Part shown: positions 1-8,585 of the stretch, one piece after another
Layout of the letters: every line of letters starts with the position of its first letter
Position numbering within the stretch: position 1 is the stretch's first letter
DNA from: an uncultured Oxalobacteraceae bacterium
GTDB lineage: Bacteria; Pseudomonadota; Gammaproteobacteria; Burkholderiales; Burkholderiaceae
DNA length: 26,126 nucleotides
Reading direction: 5' to 3'
Assembly (NCBI GenBank): GCA_946479255.1
Contig: CAMLFK010000036.1
Coordinates: 1 to 26,126, forward strand
The notes under the pieces: generated by a model
Told to the model about the DNA's origin: nothing
Seen by the model: only the letters and a program-made list of their open reading frames with translations
Database searches by the model: none
Translations under genes and position numbers: made by a program

Positions 1-20
1 GAGTGAACGAATAGCGCATA

Positions 21-60
21 AAAAAACCGCTCAAAGTCTTACACCGTGAGCGGTTTTTTT
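21..60. terminator. Bidirectional rho-independent terminator after galK
   Basis: An 8-bp perfect stem (ACCGCTCA at 26-33 pairing with TGAGCGGT at 47-54) is flanked by an A-run on the left (20-25) and a T-run on the right (55-62), with a 13-nt loop. The A/T flanks let it work on both strands. On the minus strand it lies about 15 bases past the galK stop codon and would end the galT-galK transcript. Confidence 0.85.
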
Positions 61-75
61 TTACGCCGGTCCTGC

Positions 76-1239
76 TTACTGCTTCACTTCACCCGCACCC
101 GCGGTCGCGGTGCAAACATAAACGATCGCCGGATCACCCGACGGGCTGCGGTACTCCTTCTCGATGGCGCCGAGCACACCATCGACATGCGCGCGCGGCA
201 CCAGTGCCACCACGCAGCCGCCGAAGCCGCCGCCGGTCATGCGCACGCCGCCGCTGGTGCCGATGACTTTCTTGACGATGTCGACAATGTGGTCGATGGC
301 CGGAACGGTGATCTCGAAATCGTCGCGCATCGATACATGCGACGCTTCCATCAGTTCACCCATGCGCACCAGGTCGCCTGCGGCCAGCGCCTTGACTGCC
401 TGCAGGACGCGCTCGTTTTCGGTCACCACATGGCGGGCGCGCTTGAGCACTTCCGGGTCCAGGCCTTCGGCCTTGGCGGCCAGCATGGCTGGATCGACGT
501 CGCGCAGGGCCGGCACGCCGAAGTGGCGGGCTGCCGCTTCGCACTGTTCGCGGCGGGTGTTGTAGGCGCTTTCCACCAGCCCGCGGCGTACCTGCGAGTT
601 GATGATGACGATCGCCGCTTCGCTCGGGATCGGGGTCGGCTGCACTTCCAGCGAACGGCAGTCGATCAGCAGCGCATGGCCTGCCACGCCGTTGGCCGAA
701 ATGATCTGGTCCATATTGCCGCACTTGCAGCCGACGAACTCGTTCTCGGCGCGCTGGGCGATCAGGGCCATCTTGGTCAACGAGATGTTCTCGAAGCCGG
801 GCTGGGTGGCGAACAGGCGGCATACCGCCACCTCCAGCGAGGCCGAGGAAGACAGGCCGGCGCCCTGCGGCACGTTACCGGCGATGACCATTTCCATGCC
901 CACCATCGGCAGGCCCATGTCGACCAGTTCCTTGACCACGCCGCGCACATAGTTCGCCCACTGCATGTCGCTGCGCGATTCGATCAGCGCGTCCAGCGAG
1001 TATTCGTCGATGGCGTTGGCGTAGTCGGCGGCGATCACGCGCACGGTGCGGTCGGCGCGCACGCGCGCCGAGATCACGGTGCGGTAATCGATTGCGGCCG
1101 GCAGCACCAGGCCGTCATTGTAGTCGGTATGCTCGCCGATCAGGTTGACCCGGCCTGGCGCCTGCACCACCAGCTGCGGCACGCCGCCGAAACGGTCGGC
1201 GAACACTTCACGGGTTTTGGAAATCAGATTGTCGCTCAT
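76..1239 (-). CDS. galK: Galactokinase
   Basis: Cytoplasmic GHMP-family kinase that phosphorylates alpha-D-galactose to galactose-1-phosphate with ATP, the first committed step of the Leloir pathway. The 387-residue length is normal for bacterial GalK. The N-terminal galactokinase signature GRVNLIGEHTDY is at residues 29-40. The ATP-binding motif GAGLSSSAS is at 126-134. The segment CGNMDQ carries the catalytic base Asp177. The C-terminal GHMP motif GGGFGG is at about 336-341. It lies 24 bases after galT on the same strand, so the two are almost certainly one operon with galT first. The ATG start follows a purine-rich AAGAAAAAAGACA stretch. All key residues are present and I see no oddities. 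Confidence 0.97.
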   Translation of the reverse strand: MSDNLISKTREVFADRFGGVPQLVVQAPGRVNLIGEHTDYNDGLVLPAAIDYRTVISARVRADRTVRVIAADYANAIDEYSLDALIESRSDMQWANYVRGVVKELVDMGLPMVGMEMVIAGNVPQGAGLSSSASLEVAVCRLFATQPGFENISLTKMALIAQRAENEFVGCKCGNMDQIISANGVAGHALLIDCRSLEVQPTPIPSEAAIVIINSQVRRGLVESAYNTRREQCEAAARHFGVPALRDVDPAMLAAKAEGLDPEVLKRARHVVTENERVLQAVKALAAGDLVRMGELMEASHVSMRDDFEITVPAIDHIVDIVKKVIGTSGGVRMTGGGFGGCVVALVPRAHVDGVLGAIEKEYRSPSGDPAIVYVCTATAGAGEVKQ

Positions 1240-1263
1240 TGTGATGTCTTTTTTCTTGATGGC

Positions 1264-2304
1264 TTAGTTGGATGGGTGAAGGTAGTGCACATCGCTGACG
1301 GCACGCAGCTTTTCGGCCGCCTGTTCGGCGGTCAGGTCGCGCTGCGCCTCGGCCAGCATCTCGAAGCCGACCATGAACTTGCGCACCGACGCCGAACGCA
1401 GCAGCGGCGGATAGAAGTGGGCGTGCAGCTGCCACGGCTTGGTATCGCCATCGTCGAACGGCGCGCCATGCCAGCCCATCGAATACGGGAACGAGCACTG
1501 GAACAGATTGTCGTAGCGCGCGGTCAGCTTTTGCAGGGCGATCGCCAGGTCGGCGCGCTGTTCGTTGGTGAGCTCGGTCAGGCGCGATACCGCAAAGCGC
1601 GGCATCAGGAGCGTCTCGAACGGCCAGGTGGCCCAGTACGGCACCACGGCGATCCAGTGCTCGGTCTTGACCACGGTGCGTTCTTCGGCGGCCACTTCGC
1701 GCTCGGCGTAGTCGAGCAGCATCGGACGGCCATGCTCGGCATAGTAAGCGCGCTGGCGCACGTCTTCCTTGTCGGCTTCGTCCGGCAGGAAGCTGGTGGC
1801 CCAGATCTGGCCGTGCGGGTGCGGATTGGAGCAGCCCATGACGGCGCCCTTGTTCTCGAACACCTGGACCCAGCGGTACTTCTGGCCCAGTTCGGCCGAC
1901 TGCTCAACCCAGGTATCGATCACCTGCTCGATCGCCGGCAAGGTCAGCTGCGGCAGCGACTTGCTATGGTCCGGCGAAAAGCAGATCACCCGGCTGGTGC
2001 CGCGCGCGCTCATGTTGCGGAACAGCTCGTCGTCGCCCTGCTCGGCCGCCGGGGTATCCGGCATCAGCGCGGCGAAGTCGTTCTCGAACACGAAGGTGCC
2101 TTCATAGTTCGGGTTCTTTTCACCGTTGATGCGCGTGTTGCCTGCACACAGGTAGCACGAGGGATCGTGCGCGGGCCGCGGGGCGGTATCGACCGCCTCC
2201 TGCTGACCCTGCCATGGACGCTTGGCGCGGTGCGGCGATACCAGCACCCACTCGCCGGTCAGCGGATTGCGGCGGCGGTGCGAATGATCGGTAGGATTGA
2301 ACAT
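1264..2304 (-). CDS. galT: Galactose-1-phosphate uridylyltransferase
   Basis: Histidine-triad superfamily enzyme that exchanges UMP between UDP-glucose and galactose-1-phosphate, giving UDP-galactose and glucose-1-phosphate. The 346-residue protein has the zinc ligands Cys50 and Cys53 (CYLC), His113 and His162. The active-site HPHGQ motif at 162-166 places the nucleophilic histidine at His164. These positions are uniformly offset by two from the E. coli enzyme (C52, C55, H115, H164, H166), which supports the chosen start. An AAGGAA ribosome binding site precedes the ATG. It is the first gene of the galT-galK operon and divergent from the GH97 gene. No galE or galM is in the window, so the epimerase must be encoded elsewhere. 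Confidence 0.97.
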   Translation of the reverse strand: MFNPTDHSHRRRNPLTGEWVLVSPHRAKRPWQGQQEAVDTAPRPAHDPSCYLCAGNTRINGEKNPNYEGTFVFENDFAALMPDTPAAEQGDDELFRNMSARGTSRVICFSPDHSKSLPQLTLPAIEQVIDTWVEQSAELGQKYRWVQVFENKGAVMGCSNPHPHGQIWATSFLPDEADKEDVRQRAYYAEHGRPMLLDYAEREVAAEERTVVKTEHWIAVVPYWATWPFETLLMPRFAVSRLTELTNEQRADLAIALQKLTARYDNLFQCSFPYSMGWHGAPFDDGDTKPWQLHAHFYPPLLRSASVRKFMVGFEMLAEAQRDLTAEQAAEKLRAVSDVHYLHPSN

Positions 2305-2573
2305 GGAAATTCCTTACATTGAGCGTTTGCATATGGCTGCGGAGTTCGCAGCAATTGCCAGCCGATACAATACTCGGTGTATCAGCGTTCGAAAAGGTCT
2401 GGGACCCCTCCGAGGCATATTCAAGCTATGGATCTTTTCAAGGAATCTACAACCTGTGGTTATAGCTAGTGCTTTACCATGCCCTTGATCGGCGGATTTC
2501 GTTATAGAACTAGCGCAGCTTCTCGCGCACAATGTCCCGATAACGATTCACACAACCCGAAAGACAAGCGCCG
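2305..2573. promoter_or_regulatory. Divergent galT / GH97 control region
   Basis: This 269-bp gap between two divergent carbohydrate genes must carry both promoters. It is visibly more AT-rich than the flanking genes. The clearest element is an interrupted palindrome, GATACA (2364-2369), 8-nt spacer, TGTATC (2378-2383), about 60 bases from the galT start. That is a plausible place for a repressor or activator operator. I cannot assign it to a regulator family, and no regulator gene is adjacent. No convincing -35/-10 pair with standard spacing stood out. Confidence 0.35.
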
Positions 2574-4616
2574 ATGAACCATCCCTTGACACAAACGGTA
2601 ATGATGCACGCACTGGCACGAAGGCTGGCGTTCTCTTGCCTTCCAGCAACCTCAGTAGCTCTATTGGCGGCGGCCATGCCGGCCTACGCCGAGACCATCA
2701 GCATCAAGTCTCCGGATGGACGCAACGTCGTCACGGTGGACAGCGTCAAGCTGACTTACGCCGTGGCCCGCAACGGCAAGACCATCATCGCCCCCTCGCC
2801 GCTCGGGCTGAACCTGGACATCGCCAGCATCGGCGCCGGCGCCCGCCTGACCGGGCAGCGCGCCAGCCAGGCCCGCGACACCTACACCATCGTCGCCGGC
2901 AAAGCGGCCAGCGCACCGGACCACTACAAGCAGGCCGACCTGGCCTTCGCCGCCAGCGGCAAGCCGCTCAACTTCAATCTGCTCGTGCGCGCCTACGACA
3001 ACGGCGTCGCCCTGCGCTATGTGGTGCCCGAGCAAAACGGACTACGTGAATTCAAGGTCATGAGCGAGGCGACCCAGTTCAACTTCGCCGCCGATCTTGA
3101 CTGCTGGGGCGCCAACATGGGCCGTTTCGACACCAGCTTCGAGGCCGAGTACGACCGCATCAAGGCCTCCGGCATCCGCAACTTCCACAACTTCATGGCC
3201 CCGCTGGTATGCAAAACCGGCCAGGGCCAGACCACCTTTGCGATTGCCGAATCGGACGTCAAGGACTACCCGGGCTTTTTCCTGTCCGGCCGCGGCGACG
3301 CCGGCCTGGGCGTGATGGTGACCTTGCCGCCGCGCTTCGACAACGACCGCAATTTCCGCTTCCGCAAAACCGTCTCGGCCAAGGCCACCATGAAGGGCCA
3401 GGGCTTCCAGACGCCGTGGCGCGTGGTGATGCTGGGCGATACCCCGGGCGAACTGGCCGCCTCCTCGCTGATCCCGACCCTGGCCGCGCCATCGCGCATC
3501 GCCGACACCAGCTGGATCAAGCCGGCCAAGACCTCGTGGGACTGGTGGAACGACTGGGCCGTCAAGGTGCCGAACGCCGGCGTCAACACCGCCACCTATA
3601 AAGCCTTCATCGATTTTTCGAAAGAGATGAAGTTGGAGGACATCCTGATCGACGAAGGCTGGTCGGTCGGCAGCGACATCGAACCCAATCCCGATGCCGA
3701 CGTGACCCGTGCCAAGCCGGTGCTCAATATGCCGGAGCTGCTCGATTATGCGCGTTCCAAGAACGTCGGCGTGTGGCTGTGGGTGCAGTGGCAGCAGCTC
3801 GACAACCAAATGGACGCGGCCTTCAAGCAGTACCAGGCCTGGGGCATCAAGGGCGTCAAGGTCGACTTCATGAACCGCAACGACCAGGAGATGGTCGACT
3901 GGTACCACAAGGTGCTGGAGAAAGCCGCCGCCCACAAGCTGATGGTCAACCTGCACGGCGCCTATCCGCCCAATGGCCTGAACCGCACCTGGCCCAACTA
4001 CATCACCCAGGAAGGCGTGCTGGGGGCTGAGAACAACAAGTGGAGCGCGCGCATTACCGCCACCCATAACGTGACGATGCCCTTCACCCGCATGATCCTG
4101 GGGCCGATGGATTACACGCCGGGGGGCTTTCGCAATGCCACCTCCGCCGGCTTCGCGCACCGCAATCACGAGCCCATGGTCATGCATACGCGCGGCCATG
4201 CGGTGGCCATGTATGTGGTCTACGACAGCCCGTTCCAGATGGTCTCGGATGCGCCTGCCGCCTATAAGAATGGCGATGGCAGCTGGGCCGATGGCGCCGA
4301 GTTTGTCCAGGCAGTGCCCACAACATGGGACGAGACACGCGTGCTGGCCGGCGATATCGGCCAGTACATCGTGACCGCGCGGCGCAAGGGCGACACATGG
4401 TATGTGGGCGCCATGGGCAATGAAAAGGCGCGCAAGCTTCAGGTGCCGCTGGCCTTCCTCGGCAAGGGGGTCTACACTGCGCAGGTGCTGCAGGATGGCG
4501 CGGATGTGACCCGGCTCGGCGCCAGCTCCCGCAAGGTCAGCGCCGGCGGCAGTCTCGCCCTGACATTGGCGCCCTCAGGCGGTGCGGTGGCAGTATTCAA
4601 GCCGGCAGCGCAGTGA
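2574..4616 (+). CDS. Secreted GH97 glycosidase, probable alpha-galactosidase
   Basis: Glycoside hydrolase family 97 enzyme of 680 residues, with a signal peptide ending near AYA at residue 39 (periplasmic or secreted). The N-terminal beta-sandwich begins with the family-typical SPDGRN segment, followed by a TIM barrel and a C-terminal beta domain. The strand motif GVKVDFMNRND places an aspartate at Asp431 where retaining GH97 enzymes (such as the Bacteroides alpha-galactosidase) have their nucleophile; inverting SusB-type alpha-glucosidases lack it. Glu480 in TQEGVLG is a candidate acid/base. Its position divergent from galT-galK supports alpha-galactoside hydrolysis, releasing galactose for the Leloir pathway. 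Substrate is inferred from context and the Asp, so alpha-glucosidase activity remains possible. The ATG has only a weak purine-rich RBS (GAAAGACAAG). Confidence 0.9.
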   Translation: MNHPLTQTVMMHALARRLAFSCLPATSVALLAAAMPAYAETISIKSPDGRNVVTVDSVKLTYAVARNGKTIIAPSPLGLNLDIASIGAGARLTGQRASQARDTYTIVAGKAASAPDHYKQADLAFAASGKPLNFNLLVRAYDNGVALRYVVPEQNGLREFKVMSEATQFNFAADLDCWGANMGRFDTSFEAEYDRIKASGIRNFHNFMAPLVCKTGQGQTTFAIAESDVKDYPGFFLSGRGDAGLGVMVTLPPRFDNDRNFRFRKTVSAKATMKGQGFQTPWRVVMLGDTPGELAASSLIPTLAAPSRIADTSWIKPAKTSWDWWNDWAVKVPNAGVNTATYKAFIDFSKEMKLEDILIDEGWSVGSDIEPNPDADVTRAKPVLNMPELLDYARSKNVGVWLWVQWQQLDNQMDAAFKQYQAWGIKGVKVDFMNRNDQEMVDWYHKVLEKAAAHKLMVNLHGAYPPNGLNRTWPNYITQEGVLGAENNKWSARITATHNVTMPFTRMILGPMDYTPGGFRNATSAGFAHRNHEPMVMHTRGHAVAMYVVYDSPFQMVSDAPAAYKNGDGSWADGAEFVQAVPTTWDETRVLAGDIGQYIVTARRKGDTWYVGAMGNEKARKLQVPLAFLGKGVYTAQVLQDGADVTRLGASSRKVSAGGSLALTLAPSGGAVAVFKPAAQ

Positions 4617-4624
4617 GCAAAATC

Positions 4625-4651
4625 CAGGGCGGCGACCCGCCCTGTGTTTTT
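4625..4651 (+). terminator. Rho-independent terminator after GH97 gene
   Basis: An 8-bp GC-rich perfect stem (CAGGGCGG at 4625-4632 with CCGCCCTG at 4637-4644, loop CGAC) is followed by TGTTTTT. It lies 9 bases past the GH97 stop and separates that transcript from the ABC operon promoter just downstream. Confidence 0.9.
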
Positions 4652-4655
4652 ATCG

Positions 4656-4684
4656 TTGATTCAACATTTATTCTCCGGTAACAT
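4656..4684 (+). promoter_or_regulatory. Candidate sigma-70 promoter of the ABC export operon
   Basis: TTGATT (4656-4661), a 17-bp spacer and TAACAT (4679-4684) form a reasonable housekeeping promoter. It sits directly after the preceding terminator and about 40 bases before the ATPase start codon. It is the only good match in the 110-bp gap. Confidence 0.45.
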
Positions 4685-4726
4685 CCAGCCTTCATTTGTC
4701 TCTTGGCAACCCGGAATAATCGAAGA

Positions 4727-5392
4727 ATGATTCAGCTTAGTGGCATCCGCAAGACCTACCGCCAGGGCGGTAACGATATACGCGCACTCGATGGCATCGA
4801 CCTGACGATTGCCGCCGGTGAGTTCGTCGCCGTCATGGGGCCTTCCGGTTCCGGCAAATCCACCCTGCTCAATGTGCTCGGCGCGCTGGACCGGCCCGAC
4901 GCCGGCAGCTACCGGCTGGGCAGCGACGCGGTCGGCGAACTCGATGACGATGCCGCCTCCAGCCTGCGCAATCGGCGCATCGGCTTCGTGTTTCAGTCCT
5001 TTCACCTGCTGCCGCGCCTGACGGTACTCGAAAATGTGCTGCTGCCGCAGCGTTACGCAGCCGCGGCCGACCCCGGCGCACCGCAGCGCGCGCGCGAACT
5101 GCTGGAGCGCATGGGTTTGAAGGGACGGATCGATCACCGTCCGGGCGAACTGTCCGGCGGCCAACTGCAGCGCGCCGCCATCGCGCGCGCGCTGCTGAAT
5201 CAACCCGCCCTGCTGCTGGCCGATGAACCGACCGGCAACCTGGATTCAAAAAGCGCGACCGACGTGATGGACCTGCTGGCCGAACTGAACGCCGCCGGCC
5301 AGACCGTCGTCATGGTCACCCACGATCCCGACATCGCCGCGCGCACCAGGCGCACCATCCACATGCATGACGGGCGCATCGCGAACAATTGA
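4727..5392 (+). CDS. ABC transporter ATP-binding protein, MacB/LolD type
   Basis: A 221-residue ATPase that would power the permease at 8582-9817. It has Walker [10 protein letters not shown] (residues 38-46), a Q-loop in [12 protein letters not shown], the signature [15 protein letters not shown] (from 142), Walker B LLLADEP with Asp166 and Glu167, and the switch histidine His199 in VTHD. The sequence follows the pattern of LolD/MacB-type ATPases of the type VII ABC (mechanotransmission) superfamily. An in-frame TTG at 4703 would add eight residues, but the ATG at 4727 fits the usual N-terminus ([11 protein letters not shown]). Its stop codon overlaps the start of the next gene, so the four genes are translationally coupled. 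The cargo cannot be deduced from the ATPase. Confidence 0.95.
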   Translation: MIQLSGIRKTYRQGGNDIRALDGIDLTIAAGEFVAVMGPSGSGKSTLLNVLGALDRPDAGSYRLGSDAVGELDDDAASSLRNRRIGFVFQSFHLLPRLTVLENVLLPQRYAAAADPGAPQRARELLERMGLKGRIDHRPGELSGGQLQRAAIARALLNQPALLLADEPTGNLDSKSATDVMDLLAELNAAGQTVVMVTHDPDIAARTRRTIHMHDGRIANN

Positions 5393-7344
5393 TGATGAAT
5401 CTACGCTATCTGATTGGCGCGGCAGGCCTGCTGGCGCTTGGCCTGGTCGCATACGGCACACTGGCGCCTGGCCCGGTCCAGGCCGTGCCAGCCAGGCCGC
5501 CCGCGGCCACCGCCCCGGCCCAGCGCCCGCTGCTGTTGACCGGCATGGTCGACGCCATCGACTCGCAAGAAATCCTGGTCCCGGCCTCGAACTCCGCGCC
5601 TGTCGTGCTGCGTAACTACGTCGAGGAAGGCGCCCAGGTCAAGGCAGGCGACGTGGTCCTGCAGATCGACACGCCGAGCGGCTCGAGCGTGGAGCAGATG
5701 AGGATCGACGCCGCCGAGGCCACGGCACGGGCCGAAAAGAACATCGCCGACCTCGAGGTGCGATCGGTGGAAGCCTTGCGCGCGCTGGCCATGGCGCGCG
5801 CCGCCCTGGCCAAGGCCAAGGTCGATGCGGCCCTGCCACGCTCGCATATACCAGCCATCGACTACGACAAGAACCAGAACGAACTCGAACGTGCCCGGCT
5901 CGATCTCGAGGTCAAGCAACAGGCCAGCGCAGCGGCCATACAAGCCGTGGCGCGCCGGCGCGAAGACGCGCTACTGGAAGAAAAACGCCAGCAGCTCAGC
6001 ATCGATTTCACGGTCGGCCGCGCCGAACAGGTCAAGGTTCGCGCCAGGCGCGACGGCGTGGTGGTGCACGGTTACAGCGAATGGCGCGGCGAACGCTATG
6101 ACGAGGGCGCCAGCGCCTTCCCCGGCAGTACGGTCGGCCAGATCATGGGCAGCGGGAAGTTGCGCGTGCGCGCTTGGGCGCTCGAGGCCGACCGGCCTTT
6201 CCTCGCCGAAGGCCAGAAGGTGCACCTGGGCTTCGACGCCCTGCCCGGCCAGCGCATCGACGGCAAGGTCAAGTCCATCGCCACCGCGCCCGAGTCGCGC
6301 GGCAGCTGGGGCAGTGCGCGCTACTTCCGCGTTGACATCGATCTGCCGGAAAGCCACGCCCTGCCCCTGGTGGCTGGCATGAGCGTGCTGGTCGAACCGG
6401 ACACCGGCGCCAAAGCCCTTGCCGCGGCCGCCGCGCCCGTGCCGGCCGAACTGCCGGTCGAAGGCGAAATCGTCTCGCGCGTGGCCTATCCGATCGCGCC
6501 GCCCACCATTCCCGAAGTGTATCAATACAACCTGGCGCATCTGGTGCCGGAAGGCACGGCGGTCAAGGCCGGCCAGCCGGTCGCCATGTTCCAGTCACAC
6601 GAGGTCAACAGCCGGCTGGAGGGGCGCCGCAGCAGCCTGCGCGAACGCCAGAGCGCACTGGCCAAGCTGCGCCTCGAACATGCCGAAGCCACCCGCACGG
6701 CCGAGCTGGCAGTGGCCGAAGCCGAGTCCAACCTGGAGCGCGCCAGGCTCAAGGCCACCATGCCGAAAGAACTGATCAACCGCATCCAGTACGACAGGCT
6801 GGTGATCGAACGCAGCCTGGCCGAAGAACTGGCCACCCTGTCGGTGCGCCAGCGTGACGCCCAGGCGCGCGCCCGGGCGGCCGAACTGGCCGCGCTGAAC
6901 AGCGAAATCGCCCGCCACGAACAGGCCATCGCGCAAATCACCGCGGGCCAGAAGGGCCTGACGGTGCTCGCGCGCCAGGATGGAATCGTGCTGTACCGGA
7001 CCCAGTTCAATGGCGAGAAAGTCGTGGTCGGCGGCCAGGTCTGGCTGGGCATGGCGGTCGCCACGCTGGCCGACCCGGCCAAGCTGGTGGTGCAGGCCAA
7101 GGTGCCCGAAGCGCAGGCGGCCACGGTACGCACCGGCCAGCTCGCGCGGGTCGCGGTGCCGGGATCGAACCTGGCGTTCGATGCGCGCGTGGTTCGGCTG
7201 GGCAGCACCTTCCATGGCAAATCGTCCAGCCAGCCGATTATCGTGCGCGAGGTCGAACTGGAGTTTACCGGCAGCACGGCTGGCGCCAAGCCGGGCGCCG
7301 CGGTACAGATAAGCCTGTTGGCCGCCAAAGGAGGCAAACCATGA
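5392..7344 (+). CDS. Tandem (two-module) HlyD/MacA-like membrane fusion protein
   Basis: A 650-residue periplasmic adaptor anchored by one N-terminal membrane helix (about residues 6-24). Unusually, it contains two complete adaptor-like modules. Module A has a first half-barrel (about 51-97, with VKAGD at 83-87), an Ala/Glu/Arg-rich coiled coil (about 100-205), and a closing half-barrel RRDGVVVHG (about 219-227) followed by beta domains to about 335. Module B repeats this with VEGEIV at 356, VKAGQPV at 391, a second coiled coil (about 405-520), RQDGIVLY near 528-535 and a beta domain to the end. Ordinary HlyD/MacA proteins are about 350-450 residues with one module. The start is ATG 5392 or 5395, overlapping the upstream stop codon (a TTG three bases earlier is less likely). 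The 3' end overlaps the next gene by four bases. Role: links a MacB-type transporter to an outer-membrane channel, which is not encoded here. Confidence 0.85.
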   Translation: MMNLRYLIGAAGLLALGLVAYGTLAPGPVQAVPARPPAATAPAQRPLLLTGMVDAIDSQEILVPASNSAPVVLRNYVEEGAQVKAGDVVLQIDTPSGSSVEQMRIDAAEATARAEKNIADLEVRSVEALRALAMARAALAKAKVDAALPRSHIPAIDYDKNQNELERARLDLEVKQQASAAAIQAVARRREDALLEEKRQQLSIDFTVGRAEQVKVRARRDGVVVHGYSEWRGERYDEGASAFPGSTVGQIMGSGKLRVRAWALEADRPFLAEGQKVHLGFDALPGQRIDGKVKSIATAPESRGSWGSARYFRVDIDLPESHALPLVAGMSVLVEPDTGAKALAAAAAPVPAELPVEGEIVSRVAYPIAPPTIPEVYQYNLAHLVPEGTAVKAGQPVAMFQSHEVNSRLEGRRSSLRERQSALAKLRLEHAEATRTAELAVAEAESNLERARLKATMPKELINRIQYDRLVIERSLAEELATLSVRQRDAQARARAAELAALNSEIARHEQAIAQITAGQKGLTVLARQDGIVLYRTQFNGEKVVVGGQVWLGMAVATLADPAKLVVQAKVPEAQAATVRTGQLARVAVPGSNLAFDARVVRLGSTFHGKSSSQPIIVREVELEFTGSTAGAKPGAAVQISLLAAKGGKP

Positions 7345-8585
7345 AGATCCTGCTCTGCGCGGCTGCGCTGCTGACCCTGGCCGGCTGCGGCGACGACCCG
7401 GAGAAGCGCGTGCCGACGGAGACCGTGGCGGCGCGCCCCTGGCTGGAAACGGTCGATGTGGACGGCGACATCAAGGCTGCGGCAAGCACCGCTCTCCCGG
7501 TGCCGGGTTCCGGCTTCGAGATGCGCGAACTGCTATGGATGGTCGAAGACGGCAGCCGTGTCAGGAAAGGCGAGGTCATCGCCCGCTTCGATGCGCCGCA
7601 GGCGCGCATGGAACTGTCGCAGGCCGAATTCGACCTGCTGCGCAAGGAGCTGGAAGAACGGACGCTGTCCGAGAACGCAGGCGTCAGCCGCGCCGAGCTG
7701 TCCGCCGCCATCGCCAAGGTCGACAGCGACATGCAACTGGCCACCCGCTACGCCGGCATCAAGGTCGAAGACGGGGTCAAGACCCGCAACGAGATCCTCG
7801 ACTACCTGCAGGACAGCATCTTCCTTAAGAACAAGCGCGGCTATCTGGGCTGGAAGACCGACCAGGTGGTGGAGCGCACGGCAGCCGACCGCGCCGTCAT
7901 CACGGCCCAGAAGGACGGCGTCGCCTCGCGCGCCGAGCAGCGCCGCAAAAGCCTGGCCGCGCTCGAACTGATCGCGCCGCACGACGGCGTGTTCCAGCTG
8001 GCCACCAGAATGGACGGCCGCAAGGCGCTGATAGGCGGCAGCAGTTTGGCCGGCACCGACTTCGGCAAACTGCCCGACGCCACCAGGCTGATCGCCACCT
8101 TCAGCGTCGCCGAAGTCCAGGCAGTCGGGCTCAAGCCGGGCCTGCCGGTACGCGCGCGCCTGTCCGGCACCGGCGTCGAATTCGACCTCAAGCTCACCAG
8201 GGTCGGCAACAACGCCAGCAGCAAGATGCGCGATTCGCCCGTTAAGTACACCGAGCTCGAAGCCGACATTGATCCGGCACTTGCCGCCAGGATGAAGCTG
8301 GCGCCGGGCCAGGCATTGCGCGCCACCGTACGCGTGATCGACCGGCCCGCCGCCCTCACCGTCCCCAACCTTGCGCTGGTGCGTGAAGGCGCCACCCACG
8401 CGGTCTTCGTCGGCACCCAGGCGCCCGGCGTCAAACAGGTAGTGCAATTGGGCCAACGGGGCGCGGTACGCAGCGAAATCAAGTCCGGCCTTTCGGCCGG
8501 CGCGCAGGTGCTGCTGGTGCCGCAAGGCGAAGAAAACGCCCGGGACCAGGCCAAGGATCAAAAAGAGGAAACCAACAAGACATGA
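7341..8585 (+). CDS. Lipoprotein membrane fusion protein (RND/MacA-like adaptor)
   Basis: A 414-residue adaptor with a lipoprotein signal peptide; the lipobox LAGC places the acylated cysteine at residue 16. After that come a half-barrel with GSRVRKGEVIARFD, a long helical hairpin rich in Ala/Glu/Arg/Lys, a closing half-barrel around LIAPHDGVF, and beta-barrel and membrane-proximal domains. The tail is charged (many Lys, Glu and Gln). It is the third biotinyl-lipoyl-like module of this operon, after two in the preceding protein. ATGA overlaps join it to both neighbours (7341-7344 and 8582-8585). It probably forms part of the periplasmic conduit with the tandem adaptor. Whether the two adaptors mix in one ring or act separately cannot be read from sequence. 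Confidence 0.85.
   Translation: MKILLCAAALLTLAGCGDDPEKRVPTETVAARPWLETVDVDGDIKAAASTALPVPGSGFEMRELLWMVEDGSRVRKGEVIARFDAPQARMELSQAEFDLLRKELEERTLSENAGVSRAELSAAIAKVDSDMQLATRYAGIKVEDGVKTRNEILDYLQDSIFLKNKRGYLGWKTDQVVERTAADRAVITAQKDGVASRAEQRRKSLAALELIAPHDGVFQLATRMDGRKALIGGSSLAGTDFGKLPDATRLIATFSVAEVQAVGLKPGLPVRARLSGTGVEFDLKLTRVGNNASSKMRDSPVKYTELEADIDPALAARMKLAPGQALRATVRVIDRPAALTVPNLALVREGATHAVFVGTQAPGVKQVVQLGQRGAVRSEIKSGLSAGAQVLLVPQGEENARDQAKDQKEETNKT

Noticed and set aside
46..2322. Very long plus-strand open frame (758 codons) over galT-galK
   Set aside because: It is antisense to two certain enzymes, its translation is His/Arg/Gly-rich with no domain, and it reflects high GC and strong third-position bias of the true genes.
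3042..4199. 385-codon minus-strand open frame inside the GH97 gene
   Set aside because: It is antisense to a clear GH97 catalytic domain and has low-complexity His/Val/Gly composition typical of shadow frames.
7533..8561. 342-codon minus-strand open frame over the lipoprotein adaptor
   Set aside because: It opposes a gene with a lipobox and adaptor motifs, has no ribosome site and no recognisable motif.
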